Below, piece after piece: positions 6,983 through 14,600 of a DNA stretch of 64,000 nucleotides. Made by a program: the position numbers and the translations under genes. The DNA lies in contig NZ_JAAVUX010000011.1 of NCBI RefSeq assembly GCF_018449655.1, forward strand, positions 62,001 through 126,000. Direction: 5' to 3'. This DNA comes from Pseudomonas sp. dw_358. GTDB taxonomy: Bacteria; Pseudomonadota; Gammaproteobacteria; Pseudomonadales; Pseudomonadaceae. Every line of letters starts with the position of its first letter. Positions within the stretch are counted from its first letter, which is position 1. The notes beneath the pieces are model-generated. The model was not told the origin of the DNA. It did not search any database and was given only the letters and a program-made list of their open reading frames with translations.

Positions 6983-7540
6983 ATGCAAATTCGCCGAGCA
7001 GAACCTAACGACGCACCGCTGATAGCTGCCATTTACAATCAGGGTATCGAGGAACGAAGCTCCACGTTTGAGACGGCACCTCGCATTCCGAATGACATGA
7101 TCGAACGACTCCAAAACGCTGGTCGCTACCCCGTGCTTGTAGTGCTTGATGAGAGCAACGAGGTTGTTGGATGGGCAGGCCTCAGTAGCTACCGGGCTCG
7201 GGCCTGCTACGACGGCATTGCTGACTTTTCGATTTACATGAGCAGGGATGCTCGGGGTCGCGGACTTGGGAAGCAACTGCTTGAGGCTTTGCTCAAGGAA
7301 GCAGAGGCCCTTGGGTTCTGGAAAGTCCTCTCGCGGATTTTCGCGTCAAATCACGCCAGCCTTGCCTTGTGCGAAGCAAGTGGTTTTCGCCAGGTAGGCA
7401 TCTACGAGAAACACGCCTGTCTGGAAGGTCTGTGGATTGACTGCGTCATTGTCGAAAAGCTCTTTCCTGCCAATCAAACAACCGAAGCACTCGCAGCCCC
7501 GTCGATAAGGACTGAAGCAGGCGGTTTGAGCGGTTGCTGA
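6983..7540 (+). CDS. arsN1: ArsN1-family GNAT N-acetyltransferase (arsinothricin/phosphinothricin type)
   Basis: GNAT-fold acetyltransferase of 185 residues starting MQIRRAEPNDAPLIAAIYNQGI. The acetyl-CoA loop is RDARGRGLGKQLL (motif Q/RxxGxG/A), and FASNHASLALCEASGFRQVGIYEKHACLEGLW is typical of the phosphinothricin/arsinothricin acetyltransferases. ArsN1 enzymes acetylate the alpha-amino group of arsinothricin and often phosphinothricin. The nearby ars operon and MFS pump fit that role, though a related substrate such as methionine sulfoximine cannot be excluded. An earlier in-frame ATG at 6971 exists; 6983 is preferred from the GGAA site and operator spacing. About 15 C-terminal residues look like a non-conserved tail. 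Confidence 0.75.
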   Translation: MQIRRAEPNDAPLIAAIYNQGIEERSSTFETAPRIPNDMIERLQNAGRYPVLVVLDESNEVVGWAGLSSYRARACYDGIADFSIYMSRDARGRGLGKQLLEALLKEAEALGFWKVLSRIFASNHASLALCEASGFRQVGIYEKHACLEGLWIDCVIVEKLFPANQTTEALAAPSIRTEAGGLSGC

Positions 7541-7610
7541 TGACTTAGGCTGTCTCCCTAAACATCTCATCTACCGCACCACGACCACTCTGGACTTGCT
7601 GGTCAATGCG

Positions 7611-7656
7611 AATGCAAATGACTGGTCAAGTCCAATGCAAATGGGTGGTCAAGTCC
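7611..7656. repeat. two tandem 23-bp repeats, possible insertion-sequence end remnant
   Basis: Bases 7611-7633 and 7634-7656 are head-to-tail copies differing at two adjacent positions (AC versus GG). A partial inverted copy, GGACTTG, begins near 7592. Several short repeats of this sort are typical of IS21-family ends, where the transposase binds, and an IS21 fragment starts the window. No transposase is next to these repeats, so this may be a scar. The 7541-7723 stretch otherwise contains nothing I can identify. Confidence 0.45.
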
Positions 7657-7723
7657 GTGCAATTACGCAGCATGATCAGCCGCCACCTGAATTGTGTATT
7701 GATCTCTGAGTGGCTGATCTCTA

Positions 7724-8218
7724 TCACCCTCTCCATAGCTTGAGGGTCTCAGCGGTCTTAGCTTCAATCTGGTCAGCCCGCACACCTCTGCTCAGCACAA
7801 ACTCTTCCGCGCGAACCGACAGTTCCCTCATCAGGGCATTGGTCTCGTTCACCATTGCTTCCAGCCGCAGAAGGAACGCTTCGAAGAATCCGTCATTGAT
7901 TGATGCCTTGCGGTTTTCTTCCTGGGAGTTGTGTACCAGCCAATTTCTTTCCTTCACCAGCGCCTCGAATCTGCCGGTGACATCATCGGGTAAGCTTCTG
8001 GCTGCGATTAGCTTTTTAACGCTTACCCCGAACGTATCGCGCTGAGCCTTCGCTAGAAGCGCGTTCCCTTTCTCTTCACCCATGCCCTGTTCTGCTTTCT
8101 CAGTGAGCACAAAAAACTGGGCGGCGGAGCCCTCCAGCAGTTGAAGGTGCCTGAGAGTCATCCCAATCATTTCGTTCAGGATGCTCATTCTTTCGTGTCT
8201 TGACGTCATATCGGCCAT
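7724..8218 (-). CDS. HEPN-like protein of unknown function
   Basis: A 164-residue, largely helical protein. The segment ALVKERNWLVHNS contains R-N-x3-H, the signature of HEPN-fold RNases (R, a polar residue, then x3-H), placed between long helices as in that fold. HEPN proteins are frequent in toxin-antitoxin and antiphage systems. It is divergent from a large RloC/PrrC-like ATPase, and their starts share a 141-base promoter region containing a near-perfect 17-bp palindrome. ATG 8188 is an alternative start. The motif is visible; nuclease activity and functional linkage to the ATPase are inference. Confidence 0.6.
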   Translation of the reverse strand: MADMTSRHERMSILNEMIGMTLRHLQLLEGSAAQFFVLTEKAEQGMGEEKGNALLAKAQRDTFGVSVKKLIAARSLPDDVTGRFEALVKERNWLVHNSQEENRKASINDGFFEAFLLRLEAMVNETNALMRELSVRAEEFVLSRGVRADQIEAKTAETLKLWRG

Positions 8219-8297
8219 AGATGCTCTGTAGGTTGAGGGGCTAACGGCAGATCGCCATTACGTTGCGCAGTATCCCACCACATAGCGCAGACCGTGA

Positions 8298-8314
8298 GCC
8301 ATAGCGCTAATGGC
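8298..8314. promoter_or_regulatory. 17-bp near-perfect palindrome between the HEPN-like and ATPase genes
   Basis: GCCATAGCGCTAATGGC differs from its own reverse complement at only one symmetric pair. It is placed about 45 bases before the ATPase start and 80 bases before the HEPN-like start, where a repressor could control both divergent genes. No regulator gene is adjacent; the XRE protein at 13971 is the nearest candidate. Confidence 0.5.
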
Positions 8315-8359
8315 AATGTGCTCCTATAGTGGTTGGGTCATCAAGAAAGGGAGGTCAAA

Positions 8360-10909
8360 ATGGCAGCGCACAGTGATGCTACAGGTTACCTTTTAAGTCA
8401 CCGAGATTCGGTCAATGAAGCGTGGTTTCACGCGATCTGTGAAGCCGCGATCAACTCGAGTGGGGGTGTGCTGTCACCAGATGAGCTAGAGCGCATTTGG
8501 AAACTGTTCTGTGGGGTGGAAACCTATGCGCCTGCCGCAGCTACGCCTCCTGCGCTGAAACCGAATGCACGGAATGCGATCCAGCCATTTCATCTGGAAA
8601 GCCTGTCTGATTTTTCCGGGTTCAAGAAATTGGGTGGTACACTGAGGCTAGATTTATCCAAGCGTATCACCTTAGTTTTTGGTCGAAATGGTGCAGGTAA
8701 ATCGAGTCTGTGCCAGGCGTTCAAAATCTTGGCCAATCCTGAAAAACCGAAAGAGCCCCTGAACAACGTTCGCTCTTCTAGCAAGGTACTACCGTCCTTT
8801 AGCTATAAGCTACGAGGCAGTCCCGCACAAAATTGGACAGAATTAGACGGATTTGGTGGTCAGGCTCAGGCCCTGAAGTATTTCGACTCCGCAGTCGCAT
8901 ACAAACATATCAACAGCTCTATATCGCCAGAGGCGGTGGTAGAGTTGAGCGCGTTCCGATTAGAGTGCTTCGATTACTTTCGAGAGTATCTGAAGCAATT
9001 TCAGGCCTACAGTAGCTCAAAGATTTCCGAGTACCGGCAAGAAGCTGATCGGAATATTGCAGGAATTAAACTAGGCGTCCACGCAACCATAGATACCAAC
9101 AGTGGGATATTTAAGGATTGGGGGGCTACCAATTGCGAGCCTATGCTTTCCTGGATCGCGAGCGTGAGCTTTGGTGAAGAGAAACGCCAACGAAAATCAG
9201 AAAAGCAAGCAAGGCTAGAGCAGCTTAGGGGCGCGACGAGCGTGGAGGGTCAACAAGCACTCACACTGAGGAAAAGCCTCCTAGGCCAAGTAAAACAATC
9301 ACTGGCAACTTTCGTTCAGAAGTGCGGGGGCTTTTCATATAACGCGTACGGTCAAATTTTGTTTTCAATCCAGCAAAAGCAGGCAGCAAGCGTTGAATTA
9401 GCTGGCGCTGTGTTCTCCAAAGAGCTGGATGTGGCTGGCCAGCAAAGACTTCTCTCCGCAGCTGCGGCGTTAAGGCCATTTGTTCCTGCTGACAACTGCC
9501 CTTTATGTCGTCAGAAGCTGGAGGGAGAGTCCAAGAATCTCTTCCTGGCATTTCATAATCACCTGATTTCAACGATTCAAACAGAGCTGTCTGCTTTAAA
9601 TACCAAGCAACAGGCAGAGCAGTCTAAAAAAATAGTTATCGATAGCTATGTGGAGTTGAATTACTCGCAATATTCGAGTGTGCTGAGCGTGGATTTTTTA
9701 CTAGCGCTATCAGAGCTGATCAAGTCAGTAAAATTCGCGTTGCAAGCACCTATAATTGACCAGGCAGCACTCAATGCTTACTCTCGTTACGTCGAGCTAA
9801 ATTCTTATCTCGAAGCGGTAAATACAGAGTACAACAACGCAGACTCAGCATTGACGCTAGCGTCGAATGGATTGCAAGCGCTCAATGACGAAATTAAAAA
9901 TCTAACGACGGAAATTGCTCTCCTAAGCATTGATGAAGCAGCCTGGGCTGTTCGGCCTCAAATCGAGACGATATGCCAGAGCGCGAGTTCCTTTGCTGGT
10001 ATCGCCAAAACAGTGGAGTCCTACAACTTCACATCACGCCTGTCAGCGCTGACTGCGCGCAAGAAGGATGCACATACAGCGCTCGTACTTGGGTCATTTT
10101 TGCCGTATTTGGATGGCGAGTATCGCCGCCTCTGTGGTGCCTCGCTGGACCAAATGGGTGTCCGCTTGGCCAACCAGGGGGCTGATGCCATAGTGCTTCC
10201 GAAGATTGGAGATGAACTGGTTCATCGCGTACTCAGTGAGGGTGAGCTGAAGGTTCACGCGCTTGCCTTGTTTATGTGTGAAGCAAGCGTCGCGCCGCAC
10301 CAGGTTCTAGTTCTTGATGATCCAGTGACCAGCTTTGACTACAACTATATTTCCAATTTTTGCGAGCGCCTGCGTGACTACGCAAAAGAAAATACACAGT
10401 CCCAACTGATCGTATTGACACACAATTGGGACTTTTTCGCGAACCTACAAGCTACGTTGAATGGCTCAGGCCTCAGCGGTGCCTTCTCCGTGCAGGTGTT
10501 GGAGGACTGTGTGACGGTATCCGAATACGTAGAGAAATGGGATGAGCTATGCGGGCAGATCGATGGCTACATTGGCCCGCAAGTCGAAATCAATCCTGAT
10601 GAGAAATCCAAGCTTTCTGCACTGCTGAGGCGCCTGGTGGAACGGCTAACGAACGCCTATGTGTTCAACGAACAGCGGCACCAGTACAAAATCAGAACCT
10701 TGCAGGTCTCCAACTTTAAGGATTTTGTGAAGCTGGTGCCATTGCTTCCGGCAGAAGCGGACAGGCTCAAGGACTTGTACGCTAATCTGAGTCCGCTTGA
10801 GCATGATGATGTGCGGAATTACTATTCCACCAAATCCATCTATCAATTTGGCACTTGGTACGATGAGATCAAGTCGATTAAAAATGCAGTTGAGGGGCGG
10901 CGTATCTAA
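8360..10909 (+). CDS. RloC/PrrC-like AAA_13 ATPase with zinc hook
   Basis: An 849-residue SMC/Rad50-like ATPase starting at ATG 8360 behind a strong GGGAGG site. Walker A is GRNGAGKSS (108-116). A long helical middle carries a Rad50-type zinc hook NCPLC (Cys380, Cys383). The ABC signature LSEGELK is at 625-631, Walker B VLVLDDP at 649-655 and the H-loop LTHN at 686-689. RloC and PrrC anticodon nucleases combine this ATPase with a C-terminal RxxxE...H triad. The C-terminal region here offers Arg757-x3-Glu761 and His815, which could be equivalent but is unproven. If so, it cleaves a tRNA anticodon loop in response to DNA damage or phage. A plain SMC-like DNA sensor is the alternative. Confidence 0.75.
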   Translation: MAAHSDATGYLLSHRDSVNEAWFHAICEAAINSSGGVLSPDELERIWKLFCGVETYAPAAATPPALKPNARNAIQPFHLESLSDFSGFKKLGGTLRLDLSKRITLVFGRNGAGKSSLCQAFKILANPEKPKEPLNNVRSSSKVLPSFSYKLRGSPAQNWTELDGFGGQAQALKYFDSAVAYKHINSSISPEAVVELSAFRLECFDYFREYLKQFQAYSSSKISEYRQEADRNIAGIKLGVHATIDTNSGIFKDWGATNCEPMLSWIASVSFGEEKRQRKSEKQARLEQLRGATSVEGQQALTLRKSLLGQVKQSLATFVQKCGGFSYNAYGQILFSIQQKQAASVELAGAVFSKELDVAGQQRLLSAAAALRPFVPADNCPLCRQKLEGESKNLFLAFHNHLISTIQTELSALNTKQQAEQSKKIVIDSYVELNYSQYSSVLSVDFLLALSELIKSVKFALQAPIIDQAALNAYSRYVELNSYLEAVNTEYNNADSALTLASNGLQALNDEIKNLTTEIALLSIDEAAWAVRPQIETICQSASSFAGIAKTVESYNFTSRLSALTARKKDAHTALVLGSFLPYLDGEYRRLCGASLDQMGVRLANQGADAIVLPKIGDELVHRVLSEGELKVHALALFMCEASVAPHQVLVLDDPVTSFDYNYISNFCERLRDYAKENTQSQLIVLTHNWDFFANLQATLNGSGLSGAFSVQVLEDCVTVSEYVEKWDELCGQIDGYIGPQVEINPDEKSKLSALLRRLVERLTNAYVFNEQRHQYKIRTLQVSNFKDFVKLVPLLPAEADRLKDLYANLSPLEHDDVRNYYSTKSIYQFGTWYDEIKSIKNAVEGRRI

Positions 10910-11280
10910 TCTGGCAAGTCTTCGTCAGTGCGACCTTTCTTCGTATGTGGAAGATCGCCTATATTTGAAGGACTGTGAGCATGAAAGGAGACAGCCTGGC
11001 CCATTCCGCGTAGCGGGTTAAGATGTTGAAGGTTGTCCGAGATTTGCTGAAACCTCTGGCGACCGTGGTCACAGAGTTTTAGTCCCCAGCCTCGGGCCAG
11101 ACCGGCCTCTGAAGCACTCATATTTCCGCACCACTGGCAGGTGGTATTGGACAGGTGTTCAATTTCCTCTACGAGGTTCTCAAGCTCGTCAGGGGTGAAC
11201 ACGGGAAGCTCAATAGCAAGGTAGCCATTTTTTGGCTTTGCATGCACTGTAATACCATATTTGGCACTCCCCGCCTGCAT
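10906..11280 (-). CDS. small hypothetical protein with a possible zinc-binding motif
   Basis: A 124-residue frame convergent with the ATPase gene, the two stops overlapping by four bases. The central part reads TTCQWCGNMSAS...GWGLKLCDHG, a CxxC plus Cys/His arrangement that could bind a metal ion. The N-terminus (GYLAIELPVFTPDELENLVEEIEHL) looks like a folded alpha/beta start, while the last 35 residues look unstructured. I do not recognise the family. No strong ribosome site is visible before ATG 11280. Moderate confidence that it is a real gene. Confidence 0.5.
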   Translation of the reverse strand: MQAGSAKYGITVHAKPKNGYLAIELPVFTPDELENLVEEIEHLSNTTCQWCGNMSASEAGLARGWGLKLCDHGRQRFQQISDNLQHLNPLRGMGQAVSFHAHSPSNIGDLPHTKKGRTDEDLPD

Positions 11281-11313
11281 ACGCTTAGGCTGCCGTGCTA
11301 AGCCAGCATACCT

Positions 11314-11892
11314 TCAAAACAGATCAGGACCTTCCTCGACGCCACTGAAAGTGATTTCCGGCGGCTCACCAGGTTGCTGCCAACCCAACTGGTAGAGCAG
11401 CCATTGATGCTCACCTTCACGGCGATCTGCGACAAGCAGCAATGTCCAGCCAGTCGACAGTAGCCGATTAGCTTTTTCTTCGCTCGTCGTTCGAGTAAGC
11501 CGGGTGGTTTTTACGATGTCTAGAGTCATGGTTTCGCTTTCTTCTTCCGTCCAAGGCACAGATCTTCGGCGGGGGACCTCCTCAATGTCTACTCCACCAA
11601 GTGATCCGCCGAGCGCGATGAGCCGTTTCCCGGCCTCCGCGCGAATTGCGGCTTGAATATCGATTTCGGAGTCGAGTAGGCTGTAAAGTTTTTCTACTTC
11701 ATCACGGGATGGCGTCGGCGAGATACCTGCGCGAATTTCCGACACCCGTCGAGCTACTATTTCTACGTCCTCTGTGTTTTGGAGATGCGCAGTAACAGCT
11801 TCTAGTAAATAATATGCTACGTCTATACCTAAACTACGTGTTAATTTGTCAAGGCGCCCTTTGACCTCTGCTGTCAATTTTGTTTTAAACAT
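11314..11892 (-). CDS. hypothetical protein with ribbon-helix-helix-like N-terminus
   Basis: About 192 residues from ATG 11892; an ATG at 11916 would add eight. The opening FKTKLTAEVKGRLDKLTRSLGIDVAYYLLEAVTAHLQ resembles a ribbon-helix-helix DNA-binding or RelB/MetJ-like segment. After a linker the C-terminal half (STGWTLLLVADRREGEHQWLLYQLGW) looks like a small beta-rich domain. It lies in a run of minus-strand small genes of unknown function. I do not recognise the protein as a whole; an antitoxin or regulator is possible. Confidence 0.55.
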   Translation of the reverse strand: MFKTKLTAEVKGRLDKLTRSLGIDVAYYLLEAVTAHLQNTEDVEIVARRVSEIRAGISPTPSRDEVEKLYSLLDSEIDIQAAIRAEAGKRLIALGGSLGGVDIEEVPRRRSVPWTEEESETMTLDIVKTTRLTRTTSEEKANRLLSTGWTLLLVADRREGEHQWLLYQLGWQQPGEPPEITFSGVEEGPDLF

Positions 11893-11957
11893 AAGATAAG
11901 TCCCAGTGTCGAACATCTCAGGGCCATACAGCGCGCTATAGTTAGGTTGTGAAAATG

Positions 11958-12368
11958 TTATTGGGAACTGGCTCGTAATTTTTTTGTGGTTGCCAAGAGG
12001 ATCGCTCGCTGCAAAATTCTTAGCAGCAGTGGTCCTATGAAAAAGTTTGTCATTAGCAACCCTGTGATTGCTAGGCTAACATGGAATTTAGGTGTGTTTG
12101 GTATATGCATGCGTAAAAAATTATCCAGGAAAATAAAAGTATGATTTGATAAGCTTGGAAAGAAAAATCGATATGCGACAGTTGTGCTGAATAGAGCAAA
12201 ACCGGTAACGAACGTTGTTAGCATACCAAAGCCCAAAAATTTCAGCGCCGCGAGTTTTAGGGGGCAACGATGCTGTCGTCGCATTAGCATGTCGCGACTA
12301 TCTAAAACACTAAAGCCAGTGCAGGCGATCATGTGCAACCAGAATACAATGAGAAATGATGTCGTCAC
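11958..12368 (-). CDS. small inner-membrane protein, unknown function
   Basis: The 136 residues include about four hydrophobic segments: SFLIVFWLHMIACTGFSVL, FLGFGMLTTFVTGFALFST, HVSLAITGLLMTNFFIGPLLL and a weaker stretch between. A basic cytoplasmic-looking loop (MRRQHRCPLKL) and a basic tail follow the positive-inside rule. The coding DNA is markedly richer in A and T than the flanking backbone, indicating foreign origin. I do not recognise the family. Confidence 0.5.
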   Translation of the reverse strand: MTTSFLIVFWLHMIACTGFSVLDSRDMLMRRQHRCPLKLAALKFLGFGMLTTFVTGFALFSTTVAYRFFFPSLSNHTFIFLDNFLRMHIPNTPKFHVSLAITGLLMTNFFIGPLLLRILQRAILLATTKKLRASSQ

Positions 12369-12445
12369 AGGTTCATACCAAAATTGGGTGTGTTAGATTG
12401 ACCGTAGCATATTATGCCGTATGTGAATAGGTGCCTGCATGTAGG

Positions 12446-12694
12446 TCATACATCATCGTCAAATACCAGAGGCCTGGATTTTTCGACGAACTCACCGGCA
12501 ATTTTATCTGCTAGCTCGTTGAAGCGTTGCTGTACTTCATCCTGTGTAATCTCAGACCGAGCGGCAGCCCTCGCTTGCGATTCTAAGCGACGTGCTGTAG
12601 CGCGCTTTTGAGCTAAAAGCTTGAGTTTCAACAGATCATCAAATGTATATAATTGGGCGTCAGTACGATAGTTTTTTATCTCATCATCACTCAT
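12446..12694 (-). CDS. small helical hypothetical protein
   Basis: 82 residues, predicted almost wholly helical and rich in Arg, Ala, Gln and Glu (KRATARRLESQARAAARSEI), with an acidic C-terminus ending in FDDDV. A GAGGA site lies nine bases before ATG 12694. It starts 12 bases after the stop of the next upstream gene, suggesting co-transcription. Size, charge pattern and position in a foreign region recall small antitoxin or immunity partners, but there is no recognisable domain. Confidence 0.5.
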   Translation of the reverse strand: MSDDEIKNYRTDAQLYTFDDLLKLKLLAQKRATARRLESQARAAARSEITQDEVQQRFNELADKIAGEFVEKSRPLVFDDDV

Positions 12695-12706
12695 CTGGGT
12701 GTATCC

Positions 12707-13045
12707 TCAAGCGTGAGATTTTAGGCTTAAGTAGTTTTTTAAGCTAGTTGCCACTTCTGACAGGTTCGACTCAGGTGCGTAATCGATGATGACATAATAG
12801 CCAGAATTAAAAGTTTTAATCAGAATCACATAATCGATGATTTTGAAGTCAGTGATCATCGTGATCCTAACCCTCTCACCGTCGTTGAGCTTTCCGAAAA
12901 AATCTGGCCTTGAATGACTCAAGACCCTGGCAAATATGTTCATGGCCTGGAATGTCGCTTCGTACAGATAAGCGGTCGGCGCTATATTTTGGTCTACGCA
13001 CGTCGCTATAGCTCTGCATAGCATTATGTCTACACCGCAGTTCAT
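12707..13045 (-). CDS. hypothetical protein, possibly co-transcribed with the gene at 12446
   Basis: 112 residues with alternating helix and strand character: a helical N-terminal half (TAYLYEATFQAMNIFARVLSH) followed by a beta-like core (ERVRITMITDFKIIDYVILIKTF) and a helical end. No signal peptide, membrane segment or catalytic motif is evident. It lies in the AT-rich part of the island between two other small genes on the same strand. I do not recognise it. Confidence 0.45.
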   Translation of the reverse strand: MNCGVDIMLCRAIATCVDQNIAPTAYLYEATFQAMNIFARVLSHSRPDFFGKLNDGERVRITMITDFKIIDYVILIKTFNSGYYVIIDYAPESNLSEVATSLKNYLSLKSHA

Positions 13046-13079
13046 GTAAATCTGTACCTCACCATTTCAGTGGCCATGG

Positions 13080-13358
13080 TTAGCGTGATTTTAATCCGTA
13101 AATTTCACCAGCTACGTAGCGACTCGTCTTGACCGCTTTTGAACCAAATTTTATATTTTTCAGATACAGCAACGTTTTGAAAAAGCATTTTTCGCATAGG
13201 TGTAATTCGTATTGTTCACCGTTGCAGTCTGAGCCATATCCCCACTCTGATGCTAGCGTACCGAATTGCGGACTGCCATACTTTAATGTGGAAGATTCGC
13301 ATAGATCGCAAATTACATCTTTGAGGGCCTCGGTTAATACATATTCTTTTATTTTCAT
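13080..13358 (-). CDS. small zinc-ribbon-type protein
   Basis: 92 residues with two CxxC pairs, ICDLCES (about residues 17-20) and HLCEKCFF (about 54-57), separated by GTLASEWGYGSDCNGEQYEL. This is a recurring layout of small bacterial zinc-ribbon proteins of unknown function, with the WGYGS stretch between the cysteine pairs. It begins 18 bases after the AbrB-like gene and is probably co-transcribed with it. The metal site is well supported by the motif; the role is not known. Confidence 0.65.
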   Translation of the reverse strand: MKIKEYVLTEALKDVICDLCESSTLKYGSPQFGTLASEWGYGSDCNGEQYELHLCEKCFFKTLLYLKNIKFGSKAVKTSRYVAGEIYGLKSR

Positions 13359-13376
13359 GCAGTATTTCGCTTGATT

Positions 13377-13658
13377 TCATCCCGTACAAAAACGGTGATA
13401 GCCTTGTCTATATGCCTGGTGCCCCCGTGCTGACTTCAATCGCAAGCGTCGGACGCGGGTGCGCCGTTTTTTTACTTGGCTCACAATGATTGAGCCGTTG
13501 GATACTTTAAGATCCAGTACATCACCAGCTCTGAGGTTCAGTGCTTTCAGTAGGCTAGGTGGAAGATTGAGCATCACACTGGCTCTTCGACTTTTTGCAG
13601 GATACAGCTTGAGGAGCCACCGCCCCTTGCAATTTCGGTATTTCCGCAGGCTACTCAT
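13377..13658 (-). CDS. AbrB/MazE-type swapped-hairpin protein, possible orphan antitoxin
   Basis: 93 residues. The middle segment (SVMLNLPPSLLKALNLRAGDVLDLKVSNGSIIVSQVK) has the SpoVT/AbrB pattern of MazE-type antitoxins: a proline-containing strand, a helix, then LRAGD and a hydrophobic strand. The flanks are unusually basic, with an Arg/Lys-rich tail. MazE antitoxins usually precede a PemK/MazF toxin; the next gene on the strand is a small zinc-ribbon protein instead, so it is either an orphan, a plain DNA-binding regulator or part of an unfamiliar pair. Confidence 0.65.
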   Translation of the reverse strand: MSSLRKYRNCKGRWLLKLYPAKSRRASVMLNLPPSLLKALNLRAGDVLDLKVSNGSIIVSQVKKRRTRVRRLRLKSARGHQAYRQGYHRFCTG

Positions 13659-13904
13659 CTTTCGATCTCAGGAGTACTAGCTGATCGCACTACGAAACAC
13701 TCCATGTACAACCTGCGGTCCTCACTCATCTCAGCTATCCCACATCAATGCAGACACCACCCTTACGGGGTATATAATTTCAAACTATTTCCCAACCACT
13801 CAGCTTGGGTGAAGGGCGCAACCCCTCTGTCGTCTGTGCCCACCAAAGCTGGACGCCGTTCTTGGACTGGGCGGAGGTGATCCCAACGAGGCCAAAACCG
13901 CATG

Positions 13905-13920
13905 AGGAACTATAGTTCCT
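13905..13920. promoter_or_regulatory. perfect 16-bp palindrome upstream of the XRE gene
   Basis: AGGAACTATAGTTCCT is its own exact reverse complement. It is centred about 58 bases before the XRE start codon. Perfect palindromes of this size with a TATA core are typical binding sites of small XRE or restriction-controller-type dimers. Confidence 0.6.
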
Positions 13921-13945
13921 GTTCGCCGTTCAGCGCAACCGTTCC

Positions 13946-13965
13946 AATGCTCAATTTTGAGCGTT
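13946..13965. promoter_or_regulatory. second palindrome, adjacent to the XRE start
   Basis: GCTCAA-TT-TTGAGC (13949-13962) is perfect, and the flanking AA/TT extend it with one mismatch. It ends five bases before ATG 13971, so binding would cover the ribosome site DNA or the transcription start. The sequence differs from the 13905 palindrome. Confidence 0.5.
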
Positions 13966-13970
13966 GAGAG

Positions 13971-14258
13971 ATGGATTACGAACAGGCCTTCGGTTTGGCA
14001 TTCGCCCGATTGCGTCAGGCGCGCAAGCTCACTCAGGAAGATTTTGGTTCTGTCGTGACGGATCGTTACATCAGAAAGCTCGAAACTGGTAAAGCTTCCC
14101 CAACCATTAGCACCCTACGTGGGCTTTGTAGCGTGCTTGGCGTGAGTCCTGTCACGTTTCTCGCTCTTGTTGAAGCCGAGTATTTCGAGGTTTCGCCGGG
14201 TCAGGTGATTTCGCTGGTAACCGAACAGCTTGGTGAGATTGAGCAAGCGCGGAGGTGA
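13971..14258 (+). CDS. XRE-family (Cro/CI-like) transcriptional regulator
   Basis: A 95-residue protein consisting almost wholly of one helix-turn-helix domain: LAFARLRQARKLTQEDFGSVVTDRYIRKLETGKASPTISTLRGLCSVLGVSP. The C-terminal helix (VISLVTEQLGEIEQARR) may dimerise. A GAGAG site precedes the ATG. Size and architecture recall restriction-modification controller proteins and antitoxin-like regulators, but no methylase or toxin is adjacent. The two palindromes upstream make autoregulation likely, and it may also control the neighbouring island genes. Confidence 0.85.
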   Translation: MDYEQAFGLAFARLRQARKLTQEDFGSVVTDRYIRKLETGKASPTISTLRGLCSVLGVSPVTFLALVEAEYFEVSPGQVISLVTEQLGEIEQARR

Positions 14259-14564
14259 GGCCACAGAAGAACCCGCTGGCCGATTGCGCGTAGCGCTTTG
14301 CGTACTCTGGGCAGCGAGGCACAGATTCAATTTGGTTTGCTGAGGATGTAAGGTCATCACAAGCCTTGCGGTGGTAAGTGGGTGCATCCACCTCTGGCAA
14401 TGGTTTCTGCTCCGCTCAGTGCTGAAGAGGGTACTAAGGTCCCCAGATTTTTGCTCAAAGGTATTTTGTAAAACACGGCTTTACACGTTTGATCGAAAGC
14501 TCCTGTAATTCAGGGCCTTATGTGGTTTTTTAGTCGCGTTCTTTACGTTTTCATTATGGGAAGA

Positions 14565-14594
14565 TTGACAAAGTGGCGTCATGCCTCGTAAAAT
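14565..14594 (+). promoter_or_regulatory. strong sigma-70-like promoter of a candidate small RNA
   Basis: A consensus -35 TTGACA (14565-14570) and a near-consensus -10 TAAAAT (14589-14594) are 18 bases apart. Predicted start of transcription is about 14600-14602. No open reading frame of normal size follows before the terminator at 14678. Confidence 0.6.
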
Positions 14595-14600
14595 AAGGAC

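Larger units (their letters stand above)
13659..13970. other. non-coding stretch upstream of the XRE regulator
   Basis: No credible gene here. It contains a TATATAAT box near 13769-13776 without a good -35 partner, and two palindromes just before the XRE gene that are listed separately. It forms the divergent control region between the AbrB-like gene and the XRE gene. Confidence 0.6.
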
